From Belnapia sp. F-4-1 (GTDB taxonomy: Bacteria > Pseudomonadota > Alphaproteobacteria > Acetobacterales > Acetobacteraceae), in contig NZ_KN676113.1 of NCBI RefSeq assembly GCF_000802185.1, positions 2,605,011 through 2,669,010 of the forward strand: a DNA stretch of 64,000 nt, written 5' to 3'. The position numbers and the translations under genes are program-made. How positions within the stretch are numbered: position 1 is the first letter of the stretch; the number at the start of each line of letters is the position of its first letter. Below the pieces are notes generated by a model. That model did not search any database. It was given only the letters and a program-made list of their open reading frames with translations, and was not told the origin of the DNA. Below are positions 24,708 to 32,195 of this stretch, piece by piece.

Positions 24708-25481
24708 ATGACCGACATCACCTATGAACTCCGCGACCGCACCGCCTGGATCGGGCTGAACCGCCCGCAGAAGCGCAATGCCATCAACGACGCGCTGCTC
24801 CGGGCCATCGAGGCCGCGGTCCGTCGCGCCCAGGGCGAGGCGCGGGCGATGGTGCTCTTCGGCCATGGTCCCTGCTTCTGCGCCGGGCTCGACCTCGCCG
24901 AGCACCGGGCGCGCGAGGCGCCGGAGGTGTTCCACCATTCCCGCGCCTGGCATGCCGCCTTCTCGCTGATCCGCCGCGGGCCGATACCGGCCATCTCCGC
25001 GCTGCACGGGGCCACGGTTGGCGGCGGATTGGAGCTCGCCGCCGCCTGCCACTTGCGCGTCGCCGATGGTACCGCCTTCTTCGCCCTGCCGGAGGGCAGC
25101 CGTGGCATCTATGTCGGCGGCGGCGCCTCGGTGCATGTCGCCCGCCTGCTCGGCGCGGCGCGGATGATGGACATGATGCTGACCGGGCGGGTGCTCTCGG
25201 CCGCCGAGGCGGAGCGCTTCGGCCTCGCGCAGTACCTCGTCGGGGCAGGCGAGGCGCCGGCGAAGGCGGCGGAGCTCGCCGCCAGGGTCGTCGAGATGGC
25301 GCCGCTCACCGTGCTCGGCGTGCTCCAGGCCCTGCCCCGCATCCAGGACATGAGCGAGGAGGACGGGCTCTTCGTCGAGAGCATGATGGCCGCCCTCGCC
25401 CAGACCGGGCCGGAGGCGGCGGCGCGGCTCGAGGAGTTCACCGCGAAGCGCGGCGCCAAGGTGGCAGGACCCCCGGCGTGA
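24708..25481 (+). CDS. Enoyl-CoA hydratase/isomerase family protein
   Basis: 257 residues, crotonase fold. FCAGLDLAEHR at about 63-73 and HGATVGGGLELAAACHLR at about 102-119 form the oxyanion hole; the acidic residue in FFALPEGSRGIYVGGG sits in the active-site loop. Co-transcribed with the next gene: its stop overlaps the dehydrogenase start (GTGA). The pair would take an unsaturated acyl-CoA through hydration and oxidation in a beta-oxidation-like pathway. Acyl substrate unknown. Confidence 0.85.
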   Translation: MTDITYELRDRTAWIGLNRPQKRNAINDALLRAIEAAVRRAQGEARAMVLFGHGPCFCAGLDLAEHRAREAPEVFHHSRAWHAAFSLIRRGPIPAISALHGATVGGGLELAAACHLRVADGTAFFALPEGSRGIYVGGGASVHVARLLGAARMMDMMLTGRVLSAAEAERFGLAQYLVGAGEAPAKAAELAARVVEMAPLTVLGVLQALPRIQDMSEEDGLFVESMMAALAQTGPEAAARLEEFTAKRGAKVAGPPA

Positions 25482-26428
25482 GCGAGGCGCACGTCCGGCG
25501 CGTCGCCGTCATCGGCACCGGCGTGATCGGGGCGAGCTGGGCCACCTGCTTCCTCGCCCGCGGCCTCGACGTCACCGCCAGCGATCCGGCACCCGGCGCC
25601 GAGGCGGCGCTCCGTGCGGCCATCGCCGCGCAATGGCCCGCCATGGAGGCGATGGGCCTCGCCCCCGGCGCCTCGCCCGGGCGGCTGCGCTTCTGCGCCA
25701 CGCCGGACAGGGCGGTGGAGGCGGCCGATTTCGTGCAGGAGAACGGGCCGGAGCGGCTCGACGTGAAGCGGGCTCTCTTCGCCGCCCTCGATGCCGCGGC
25801 GCCGCCCGCCGCCATCCTCGCCACCAGCGCTTCCACCATCACCGTCAGCGAATTCCAGGACGCCTGCCCGCGCCATCCGGAGCGGGTGGTGCTCGGCCAT
25901 CCCTTCAACCCGCCGCACCTGATCCCGCTGGTCGAGGTTGCCGGCGGCACCGCAACCTCGGCCGCGGTGGTGGATCGGGCGCTTGGCTTCTACCGAGCGC
26001 TGGGCAAGCATCCGATCCATCTGCGGCGGGAGGTGCGCGGCCATGTCGCCAACCGCTTGCAGGCGGCGCTGTGGCAGGAGGCCTTCCACCTCGTGCAGGC
26101 CGGCGTCGCCAGCGTGGCGGATATCGACGCCGCCATCGCGCATGGCCCGGGGCTGCGCTGGGCGCTGCTCGGGCCGTTCCTCAGCCTGCATCTCTCCGGT
26201 GGGCCGGGCGGCATCGGCGCGCTGTTCGAGAAGCCGCTCTGGCAGGCAACGGAGGGGATGTGGCGCGATCTCGGCCGGGTCTCGGTCGATCTGGCGCTCG
26301 GCGCGCGGGTGGCCGAGGGCGTCACGGCCGAACTTGCCGGGCGCGACCAGGCGGAGCTGATCCGCCAGCGCGATGCGCTGCTGCTCGAGTTGCTGACGCG
26401 GAAGGGCAGGGCGGGGGAGCTGCCCTAG
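25478..26428 (+). CDS. 3-hydroxyacyl-CoA dehydrogenase family protein
   Basis: 316 residues. NAD-binding GTGVIGASWA at about 13-22; TSASTITVSEFQ (about 116-127) and the catalytic H in GHPFNPPHLIPLVEV (about 138-152); C-terminal helical domain with H-G-P-G-L-R-W. The HPFNPPHLIPLVEVAGG layout and length resemble carnitine dehydrogenase and short 3-hydroxybutyryl-CoA dehydrogenases. It begins with GTG overlapping the previous stop. The TAG stop lies in the CTAG that borders the IS element, so the insertion left the gene whole. Confidence 0.85.
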   Translation: MSEAHVRRVAVIGTGVIGASWATCFLARGLDVTASDPAPGAEAALRAAIAAQWPAMEAMGLAPGASPGRLRFCATPDRAVEAADFVQENGPERLDVKRALFAALDAAAPPAAILATSASTITVSEFQDACPRHPERVVLGHPFNPPHLIPLVEVAGGTATSAAVVDRALGFYRALGKHPIHLRREVRGHVANRLQAALWQEAFHLVQAGVASVADIDAAIAHGPGLRWALLGPFLSLHLSGGPGGIGALFEKPLWQATEGMWRDLGRVSVDLALGARVAEGVTAELAGRDQAELIRQRDALLLELLTRKGRAGELP

Positions 26429-26442
26429 CAGCCTGTCGGATT
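26429..26442. repeat. IS terminal inverted repeat, left
   Basis: CAGCCTGTCGGATT, pairing with 27861-27874 with one mismatch. Confidence 0.8.
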
Positions 26443-26476
26443 TGCACTTGGTGTCAGGCCGAGGGTTGAGGCGCGA

Positions 26477-27826
26477 TCAGGCTGCGAGCCGCAGGTTGTG
26501 GAGCCTGCGGCAGTTGTAGGCGAGGGCGACGAGGGTCCACTCGCTGGTGACCTTGGCGAGGCCGCGGAGGTGGAAGCGGGTGAAGCCGAGGGCTGACTTG
26601 ATGGTGCCGAAGACGGGCTCGACGGTCTGCTTGCGACGGGCGTAGCGGGCTTTGGCATTAGGGGTTTCGAGCTTGGCCACCATGGCGAGGCGCCAGGGCT
26701 CGGTGATGCGGCGTGGCGTCCTGGGCTGGGGTGGCGGCCGGAAGTCGTAGGCGCGGTGCGGCTGGGTCCGGCCGATGGCGACCAGCGGCTCGATCCCGTG
26801 CGCCTCGAGGGCGGCAACTGCCTCGCCTGAGGCGAAGCCGGTGTCGGCGAGGACGGTCTGTGGCAGGCCGATGCCGCCCTCCATGCCGAGGATGGTTGCG
26901 GCAAAGCTCGGCGCATCGGCCGAGGTGGCGACGACGCCGGTGGCGAGGATCAGCTGCGAGCCCTCGGCGCAGACCACAGCCTGGGCGTTGTAGGCCTGGC
27001 GGTACTCATGGGCGTCGGAGCGGCGCATCAGCGCGCTGTCGGGGTCGGTGAGGTTGGACTGCCGCTCGGGCGGCGGATCGTCCTTGGGCGGCTTGGGCGG
27101 GCGGCCCCGCCGGCCCGTCTTGGCCTCGTAGGCGGCGCGCTTGGCGTCATACTCGGGTCGGGCGGCCTCGGCTTCGGCACGGGCCTCGGCCTCCAGCCGG
27201 GCGCAGGCGGCATCGAGCTTGGCCTTGAGCGCCTCGCGCCTGGCGATCTCAGCGGGCAGCGCCTGCGGGTCGGGCTGGGCCTCAGCGTCGGCCGCCTCGG
27301 CGCGGTTGGTCAGGTCGGTGATGTCGGCAGCGAGCCTGACGCGCAGCGCCTTGGCGCGGTCATACCGCACCGAGCGGATCTTGGAGGCGTTGGCGTCGAG
27401 CTTGGTGCCGTCGATCGAAACCGTCCCGAGCCGCAGCAGGCCGCTCTCGCGCGCCAGCAGCAGCACCTGCAGGAAGGCCGCCTCGAAGGCAGCGCGGTTG
27501 GCCCGGCGGAAGGCGGCAATGGTGTCGTGGTCGGGGTGCAGGTTCGCCGCCACGTAGCGCACCCCAATGTCGCGGTGGGTCGCCCGCTCGATCCGCCGCG
27601 AGGAGAAGATGCCGTTCGCATAGCAGTAGATCAGCAGCGCCAGCAGCAGGCGCGGGTGATACTGCGCCTTGCCGCCCGGGATCGGCCGCACCGCAAAGGC
27701 GCCGAGCGGCACCCGGTCCACCGCCGCCACTACGAAGTGCGCCACGTCGTCCGCCGGCAACCAGTCCTTGGCATCCGGCGGCAGCAGAAAGGCCTGCTCG
27801 CGGCTGAACGGAATGAACCCTGTCAT
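26477..27826 (-). CDS. IS1182-family transposase
   Basis: 449 residues. An N-terminal domain (about 1-100: HPRLLLALLIYCYANGIFSSRRIE) is followed by the first catalytic Asp in SIDGTKLDANASK (about 140-152), a long charged linker rich in Ala/Glu (160-260), the second Asp in TVLADTGFAS, and a C-terminal QTVEPVFGTIKSALGF with the catalytic Glu. This DDE layout with the linker is that of IS1182 and related IS5-like transposases. It lies 48 bases inside each end of the element. Confidence 0.9.
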   Translation of the reverse strand: MTGFIPFSREQAFLLPPDAKDWLPADDVAHFVVAAVDRVPLGAFAVRPIPGGKAQYHPRLLLALLIYCYANGIFSSRRIERATHRDIGVRYVAANLHPDHDTIAAFRRANRAAFEAAFLQVLLLARESGLLRLGTVSIDGTKLDANASKIRSVRYDRAKALRVRLAADITDLTNRAEAADAEAQPDPQALPAEIARREALKAKLDAACARLEAEARAEAEAARPEYDAKRAAYEAKTGRRGRPPKPPKDDPPPERQSNLTDPDSALMRRSDAHEYRQAYNAQAVVCAEGSQLILATGVVATSADAPSFAATILGMEGGIGLPQTVLADTGFASGEAVAALEAHGIEPLVAIGRTQPHRAYDFRPPPQPRTPRRITEPWRLAMVAKLETPNAKARYARRKQTVEPVFGTIKSALGFTRFHLRGLAKVTSEWTLVALAYNCRRLHNLRLAA

Positions 27827-27860
27827 GCCCGCCAGATTCGCCCATTTCAGGCCAGATGGG

Positions 27861-27874
27861 AATCCGACAAGCTG
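27861..27874. repeat. IS terminal inverted repeat, right
   Basis: AATCCGACAAGCTG, reverse complement of the left end with one mismatch. Confidence 0.8.
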
Positions 27875-27982
27875 CTAGAGCGGTTTCCGTTCGCACTGGC
27901 TTACGGAACCCGCTCTAGCCTATTGTTTTGGCGAGCAAATTACTCCGATCGGATGATTCCATCCGATCGGAGTTTGCTCTAG
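27875..27982 (+). repeat. Intergenic palindromic repeat, copy 2
   Basis: 108 bases, CTAGAGCGG to GCTCTAG. Hairpin A: 27875-27890 pairs with 27903-27918 over 16 bases with one mismatch. Hairpin B: ACTCCGATCGGATG (27942-27955) pairs perfectly with CATCCGATCGGAGT (27960-27973), framed by GAGCAAA (27933-27939) and TTTGCTC (27973-27979). Right end makes the TAG stop of the GH3 gene. Before the IS entered, its left CTAG was joined to the dehydrogenase stop codon. Confidence 0.85.
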
Positions 27983-29481
27983 CCCCTGCGCAATCCTGCC
28001 TCGGCCGCGGCGAACCGCTCCGGGTCCGCCAGCACCCTCGGCACCTTGTGCTGCCCGCCGAGCTTCCCCTGCGCCCGCATCCAGCCGGCGAAGGCGCCGG
28101 GCGGCAGCACCACCACCTCCGGCGCCGTCATCTGCCCGCCCTGGCGATGCGCGGCATAGTCCTCGTTCGCCGCGATCAGCGCCGCATCCACCGCGCCGGC
28201 GAGCCTCCCCGCCAGCTCAGGCGCGGCCGCCGCCTCCGGCTCCACCAGCCAGCGATGCGTACCCTGAGCACCGAGGAAGACCGGCCCCACCGTGTAGTCG
28301 GCCACCGTGATGCCAAGCGCCCGGGCGGCACCGAGCACCGCGGCCTCGATCTCCTCGCCGCTCAGATGCTCGCCGAAGGCCGAGAGGCTGTAGGAGGTCC
28401 GCCCGGTGACCAGCAGCCTCGGCGGCGCGCGCTCGACGAAGCGCACCGTGTCTCCGAGCACATAGGACCAGAGCCCGGCGCAGGAGGTGACGACGACGGC
28501 ATAGTCGATGCCCGTCTCGACGGTCGCCACCCAATGCCGCGTCGGGCTCGGCGCATCCAACTCCTCCAAGGGGACGAATTCCCAGAACACACCAGCATCG
28601 AGGGTGAGCCGCATGCCCTCGCCGTCGCCGCGGTCAGCCAGTGCAACGAAACCTTCGCTCGCCGGATAGACCTCCCGCGTCGCGCAGCCAGTGGGGAGGA
28701 AGGGCCGCAGCCGGTCGCGATAGGGCGCCCAGGCGACGCCGCCATGGACCAGCAGCTCCAGCCCCGGCAGCGGCGGGGTTCCGTGCCGCTCCGCGAGGCG
28801 CTGCAGCAGCACCAGCAGCCAGCTCGGCGTGCCGGACAGGACGCGGATCGCCGCCGCCGGCGTCGCCTCGGCCAGCGCCGCCAGCTTGCGGTCCCAGTCG
28901 GGGAGCAGCGCGATCTCCGCCGGCGGGAAGCTCCAGCCGCGCAGCAAGGCCGGCACCTCCGCCGCGGCGATGCCGGAAAGGTCGCCCTGCCGCACGTCGG
29001 CGGCCACCCGTTCCAGCGCCGTCGAGCCGCCGAGCATGAAGGACGGCCCGCCGAAGATCGCGCTCCGCGGGTGATGGTGCAGGTGCCAGGCCAGCACGTC
29101 GAGCGCCGCCCGCCGGTTGCCGCGCATCATCGGCGCGGTGACGGGGATGTATTTCGTCGTCCCCGAGGTGGTGCCGGAGGACAGCGCGAAATAGGGCACC
29201 CGCCCCGGCCAGGTGACGTCGACCAGCACCGGATAGGCGGCCTGCCACCAGTCGCGCCAGAACTCCTCGTAGCGGCGGAGCGGCACCCGCGCCTGGTATT
29301 CCGCCACGCCGCGGATACCGGCGAAGCCATGCGCCCGGCCGAACCGCGTCCCCGCCGCCCGGCGCAGCAGGCGCGCGAGCAGGCGTTCCTGAATGGCGAC
29401 CGGGTCCATCCGCTGCACCCGCGCAATGCGCAGCGCCGAGGTCGCCCGCAGCAGCGGCGTCCCATCGAAGGGCACCTTCAC
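27979..29481 (-). CDS. GH3-family acyl-adenylate/amide synthetase
   Basis: 500 residues. The ATP-binding signature S-S-G-T-T-S-G-T-T-K is at 101-110, a YPASEGF motif near 245-250 takes the place of the second adenylation motif, and YVLGDTVRF near 325-333 is the GH3 third motif. The plant GH3 family adenylates auxin, jasmonate or benzoates and joins them to amino acids; bacterial members are mostly uncharacterised. GTG start at 29481 overlaps the stop of the upstream amidase (GTGA), so the two are translationally coupled. Its stop lies in an intergenic repeat. The family call is firm, the substrate unknown. Confidence 0.85.
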   Translation of the reverse strand: MKVPFDGTPLLRATSALRIARVQRMDPVAIQERLLARLLRRAAGTRFGRAHGFAGIRGVAEYQARVPLRRYEEFWRDWWQAAYPVLVDVTWPGRVPYFALSSGTTSGTTKYIPVTAPMMRGNRRAALDVLAWHLHHHPRSAIFGGPSFMLGGSTALERVAADVRQGDLSGIAAAEVPALLRGWSFPPAEIALLPDWDRKLAALAEATPAAAIRVLSGTPSWLLVLLQRLAERHGTPPLPGLELLVHGGVAWAPYRDRLRPFLPTGCATREVYPASEGFVALADRGDGEGMRLTLDAGVFWEFVPLEELDAPSPTRHWVATVETGIDYAVVVTSCAGLWSYVLGDTVRFVERAPPRLLVTGRTSYSLSAFGEHLSGEEIEAAVLGAARALGITVADYTVGPVFLGAQGTHRWLVEPEAAAAPELAGRLAGAVDAALIAANEDYAAHRQGGQMTAPEVVVLPPGAFAGWMRAQGKLGGQHKVPRVLADPERFAAAEAGLRRG

Positions 29482-31736
29482 GGCCGCAGCACCGTCACGC
29501 GTGGGAATTCGGCGGCGACCGTCTCCGGCCGCAGCGGCAGGCGGATGCTGCGCCCCTCGCGCCAGAGCGGGATCTGGTCGGCGAAGGCGGCGCTGCCGAG
29601 CCAGCCATCCTGCCCGCCGAACAGGGTGAACCAATTGGAGTCGAGGTCGACGAGGTCCGAAACATAGCGCGCCATGGAGCCGAAGCTCACCTCGTGCGGG
29701 CCGTTGACCAAGCCATGCCCGGTCTTCATCGGCGTTTCGCGCGAGCCGCCGACCGGCATCTCCCCCAGCACGAAGCTGCGGCCGAGCACCGGCAGGTTCA
29801 CCAGCCAATGCGCCGCGCGGAGCTGGTGGACATCGCCCCAGACCCGCCACCGCGCGGCGAGCGGCGCCGCCTCCGCCGCCGCCTGGCGCAGCAGCGCGGT
29901 GCGGCGCGGCTCCGGCAGGGCGTCGAGGTCGCGCAGCAGGAAGGTAGTGACGAAATTCCACCCCGTCTCCGGCCCGCGCCCGTTGCTGCCCTCCGGCAGC
30001 AGGCCGGGCAGCAGCCGGGCGAGCAGCAGCTCGAAGACCAGCGCGGCGCGGCTGCCAGCGGCATAGTCGCCATCCCAGCCGCGCAACGGGCCGAGGAAGT
30101 CCGGTGCCCCGCCCGGCAGCGCATCGAACCGCGCCATCAGTCCGGCCGCCAGCACCGCGGCCTTCGGTGCCAGGGTGTCGCGCTGCAAGGCGGCGAGGTC
30201 CTCCGGCCGCAGCTTCGGGCGGGCCAGCAGCAGCGCCCTCAGCCGGGCCACGCGGTCGCCGTCGCTGAAGAAATAGCCGAGCGGCGGCGGGTCCTTCGCC
30301 CAAAGGCTCGGATTCTCGTTGGCCGAGGCAAGCACGCCCTCCGGCGGGTTCTCGAGCGCCGGCAGGTCCCCGGCATGCAGCAGGTGCGTCCAGGGGCCGG
30401 TGGTCGCCGGATCGGTCCCGTCGAGCACCGGGCCATCGGCGGGGAAGCCGCGCCGTGCCGGCAGGATGGCCGCCGTCAACCGCCCGATGGTCCCGGCCCT
30501 GTCGGCATAAAGGAAGTTCTGCGGCGAGACGGCGAAGCTGTCGAAGCTCGCGCGGAACTCGGCGCCGCTCCGGGCGCGGGCGGCGCGCAGCAGGCTGGTG
30601 ATCTCATCCGCCGGCTCCTGTCCCGCCCAGCGCAGCGCGAGCGTCTCGCCCGGCTGGCCCGGCACCACGCGCGCATCGGTCAGCACCGGCCCGAGCGGCG
30701 ACAGCCGCACCCGCCGCGTCGTGCCGAACCAGAAGCGCTGGCGGATCGTCGTCTCGCTTTCGGCAAAGGCTTCCGGCGGCAGACGCGAGACGTCGAACAG
30801 GTCGGAAGAGGCGGCGCGCAGATTGGTCCCGCCCCAGGCCAAGTCCGGGTTGCGGCCGAGGCCGATGATCGGCACCCCCGGCACCATCATCCCCACCGCA
30901 TGGAAGGAGGGCGAGCGCATCCCGACCAGCAGCCAGAGATTGGGCAGCGACAGGCCGAGATGCGGGTCCGAGGCCAGCATCGCCGCACCCGAGGCGCTGT
31001 GCGAGGGCGCAACCGCCACCGCATTGCTGCCCGCGCGGGAAAGGCCGGCCAGCAGCCCCGGCAGGTTGGCCTCGCGCGGCGAGGGCGGGGTGAGGTTGGC
31101 CCCCGCCTCCAGCGTCCGCCGCCAGGCCGCCGCGAAGCCCGGCTTCCCCCGCTCGGCCAGCAGGGAGAAGTAGGAGAACCAGTTCACATCCGTCCCCGCC
31201 AGCCGGCCGATCGCCAGCAGGTCGGTGGTGGTGAAAGCCTCGCGCCGCAGCCCGAGCAGGCCAAATTCCGGTGGCCGCGGCCCCTCCAGCGCGGCCTTGT
31301 TCAAGCCGGCGAGGAAGGCCGTCATGAAGGCCCGTGTCTCTGGGGGCCAGCGCCGCTCGATCTCCGGCGCCGCGCGGTCAAAGCCGAGGATGCGGATCGC
31401 GTGGTCGTAGTCCCGTGCCAGCGGCCCCGCCATTTCCGACAGCCGTCCGCGCGCCACCATCCGCAGCAGGGCGATCTGCCCGCCGCGCAGATGGCCGTGC
31501 ACCAGGCCCAGCGCATAGGCGAGGTCGCCATCCGACCCGGCCTCGATCCAGGGCACGAGGTGCTCGTTCCAGCGAATGGTGACGGGGCCCGCCAGGCCGA
31601 GCCCATCCCGCGGCAGGGCGGCCAAGCGCTGGTCGATCCCGGCCGGCCGCGGCGCCAGCGCGCCGCAGCCCGGCAGCAGGGCAAGCAGCGCCAGCGCCAG
31701 GGCCCTGCCCGGCCGCGTCCCCTTCGATCCCGCCAC
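29478..31736 (-). CDS. Penicillin acylase-family Ntn-hydrolase (amide hydrolase)
   Basis: 752 residues from a GTG at 31736 with AGGGGAGA upstream. N-terminal hydrophobic segment (RALALALLALLPGC) suggests export, possibly as a lipoprotein though the lipobox has Pro at -2. The autocatalytic Ser nucleophile is S237 in RAGSNAVAVAP, which would start the beta chain; the alpha chain precedes it. Downstream ASDPHLGLSLP and NPDLAWGGTN are family marks. The family hydrolyses amides such as beta-lactam side chains, acyl-homoserine lactones and N-acyl amino acids. A longer in-frame ATG start was rejected for lack of ribosome site. Coupled to the GH3 gene by a 4-base overlap. Confidence 0.88.
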   Translation of the reverse strand: MAGSKGTRPGRALALALLALLPGCGALAPRPAGIDQRLAALPRDGLGLAGPVTIRWNEHLVPWIEAGSDGDLAYALGLVHGHLRGGQIALLRMVARGRLSEMAGPLARDYDHAIRILGFDRAAPEIERRWPPETRAFMTAFLAGLNKAALEGPRPPEFGLLGLRREAFTTTDLLAIGRLAGTDVNWFSYFSLLAERGKPGFAAAWRRTLEAGANLTPPSPREANLPGLLAGLSRAGSNAVAVAPSHSASGAAMLASDPHLGLSLPNLWLLVGMRSPSFHAVGMMVPGVPIIGLGRNPDLAWGGTNLRAASSDLFDVSRLPPEAFAESETTIRQRFWFGTTRRVRLSPLGPVLTDARVVPGQPGETLALRWAGQEPADEITSLLRAARARSGAEFRASFDSFAVSPQNFLYADRAGTIGRLTAAILPARRGFPADGPVLDGTDPATTGPWTHLLHAGDLPALENPPEGVLASANENPSLWAKDPPPLGYFFSDGDRVARLRALLLARPKLRPEDLAALQRDTLAPKAAVLAAGLMARFDALPGGAPDFLGPLRGWDGDYAAGSRAALVFELLLARLLPGLLPEGSNGRGPETGWNFVTTFLLRDLDALPEPRRTALLRQAAAEAAPLAARWRVWGDVHQLRAAHWLVNLPVLGRSFVLGEMPVGGSRETPMKTGHGLVNGPHEVSFGSMARYVSDLVDLDSNWFTLFGGQDGWLGSAAFADQIPLWREGRSIRLPLRPETVAAEFPRVTVLRP

Positions 31737-31814
31737 GCCGATCTCCCCTGCTGCTGCCGCAGGGAGATTGGCCGCAGGGCCCGCCAGGCAAGCCATTGCA
31801 ACGAAAACGAAAGG

Positions 31815-32195
31815 TCAGTCGCGCTTCGCAACCTGACGGATGGCATCCACCAGCCGCTTCAGCTCGATCGGCTTGGTCAGCAATTCGAGCGGGGCGGAAC
31901 CGTCGTGCAAATCGGTCTTGCCGCCATTAGGCGGGTAGCCGGTCATCACCACCACCGGCAGCTCGGGCCGCCCGGCGCGCAGCCGGGCGATCAGCTCCCG
32001 CCCGTCGAGCCGCGGCATGCGGAGGTCGGTCAGCAGCACGTCGAAGCGCGTGCCGGTAAGGGCGATCTCCAGCGCCGCCTCGCCGTCCGGTGCGGCCAGC
32101 ACCTCGAAGCCGGCATCGAGCAGCCCTTCCTCGAGCACCTCGGCGGCGAGCTGCTCGTCCTCGGCCATCAGCACGCGGAGCGGCGCAGGGCTCAT
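31815..32195 (-). CDS. Single-domain response regulator
   Basis: 126 residues, one receiver domain and nothing else. Acid pocket E12-D13, phosphorylation site D57 in LLTDLRMP, conserved T near 85 in VVMTGYP and K in LLTKPIE near 108. Lacking an output domain, it must act through protein contacts or pass phosphate onward. Its ATG overlaps the stop of the histidine kinase gene (ATGA), so kinase and regulator are a coupled pair. It is followed after 78 bases by the amidase gene on the same strand. Confidence 0.92.
   Translation of the reverse strand: MSPAPLRVLMAEDEQLAAEVLEEGLLDAGFEVLAAPDGEAALEIALTGTRFDVLLTDLRMPRLDGRELIARLRAGRPELPVVVMTGYPPNGGKTDLHDGSAPLELLTKPIELKRLVDAIRQVAKRD

Larger units (their letters stand above)
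26429..27874 (-). mobile_element. IS1182-like insertion sequence
   Basis: 1446 bases. Terminal inverted repeats CAGC[C/T]TGTCGGATT at 26429-26442 and 27861-27874 match at 13 of 14 positions. CTAG flanks both ends (26425-26428 and 27875-27878) and looks like a 4-base target duplication. One intact transposase gene fills the element. It appears recently active: ends, duplication and gene are all intact. It sits between a dehydrogenase stop codon and intergenic repeat copy 2. Confidence 0.85.
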
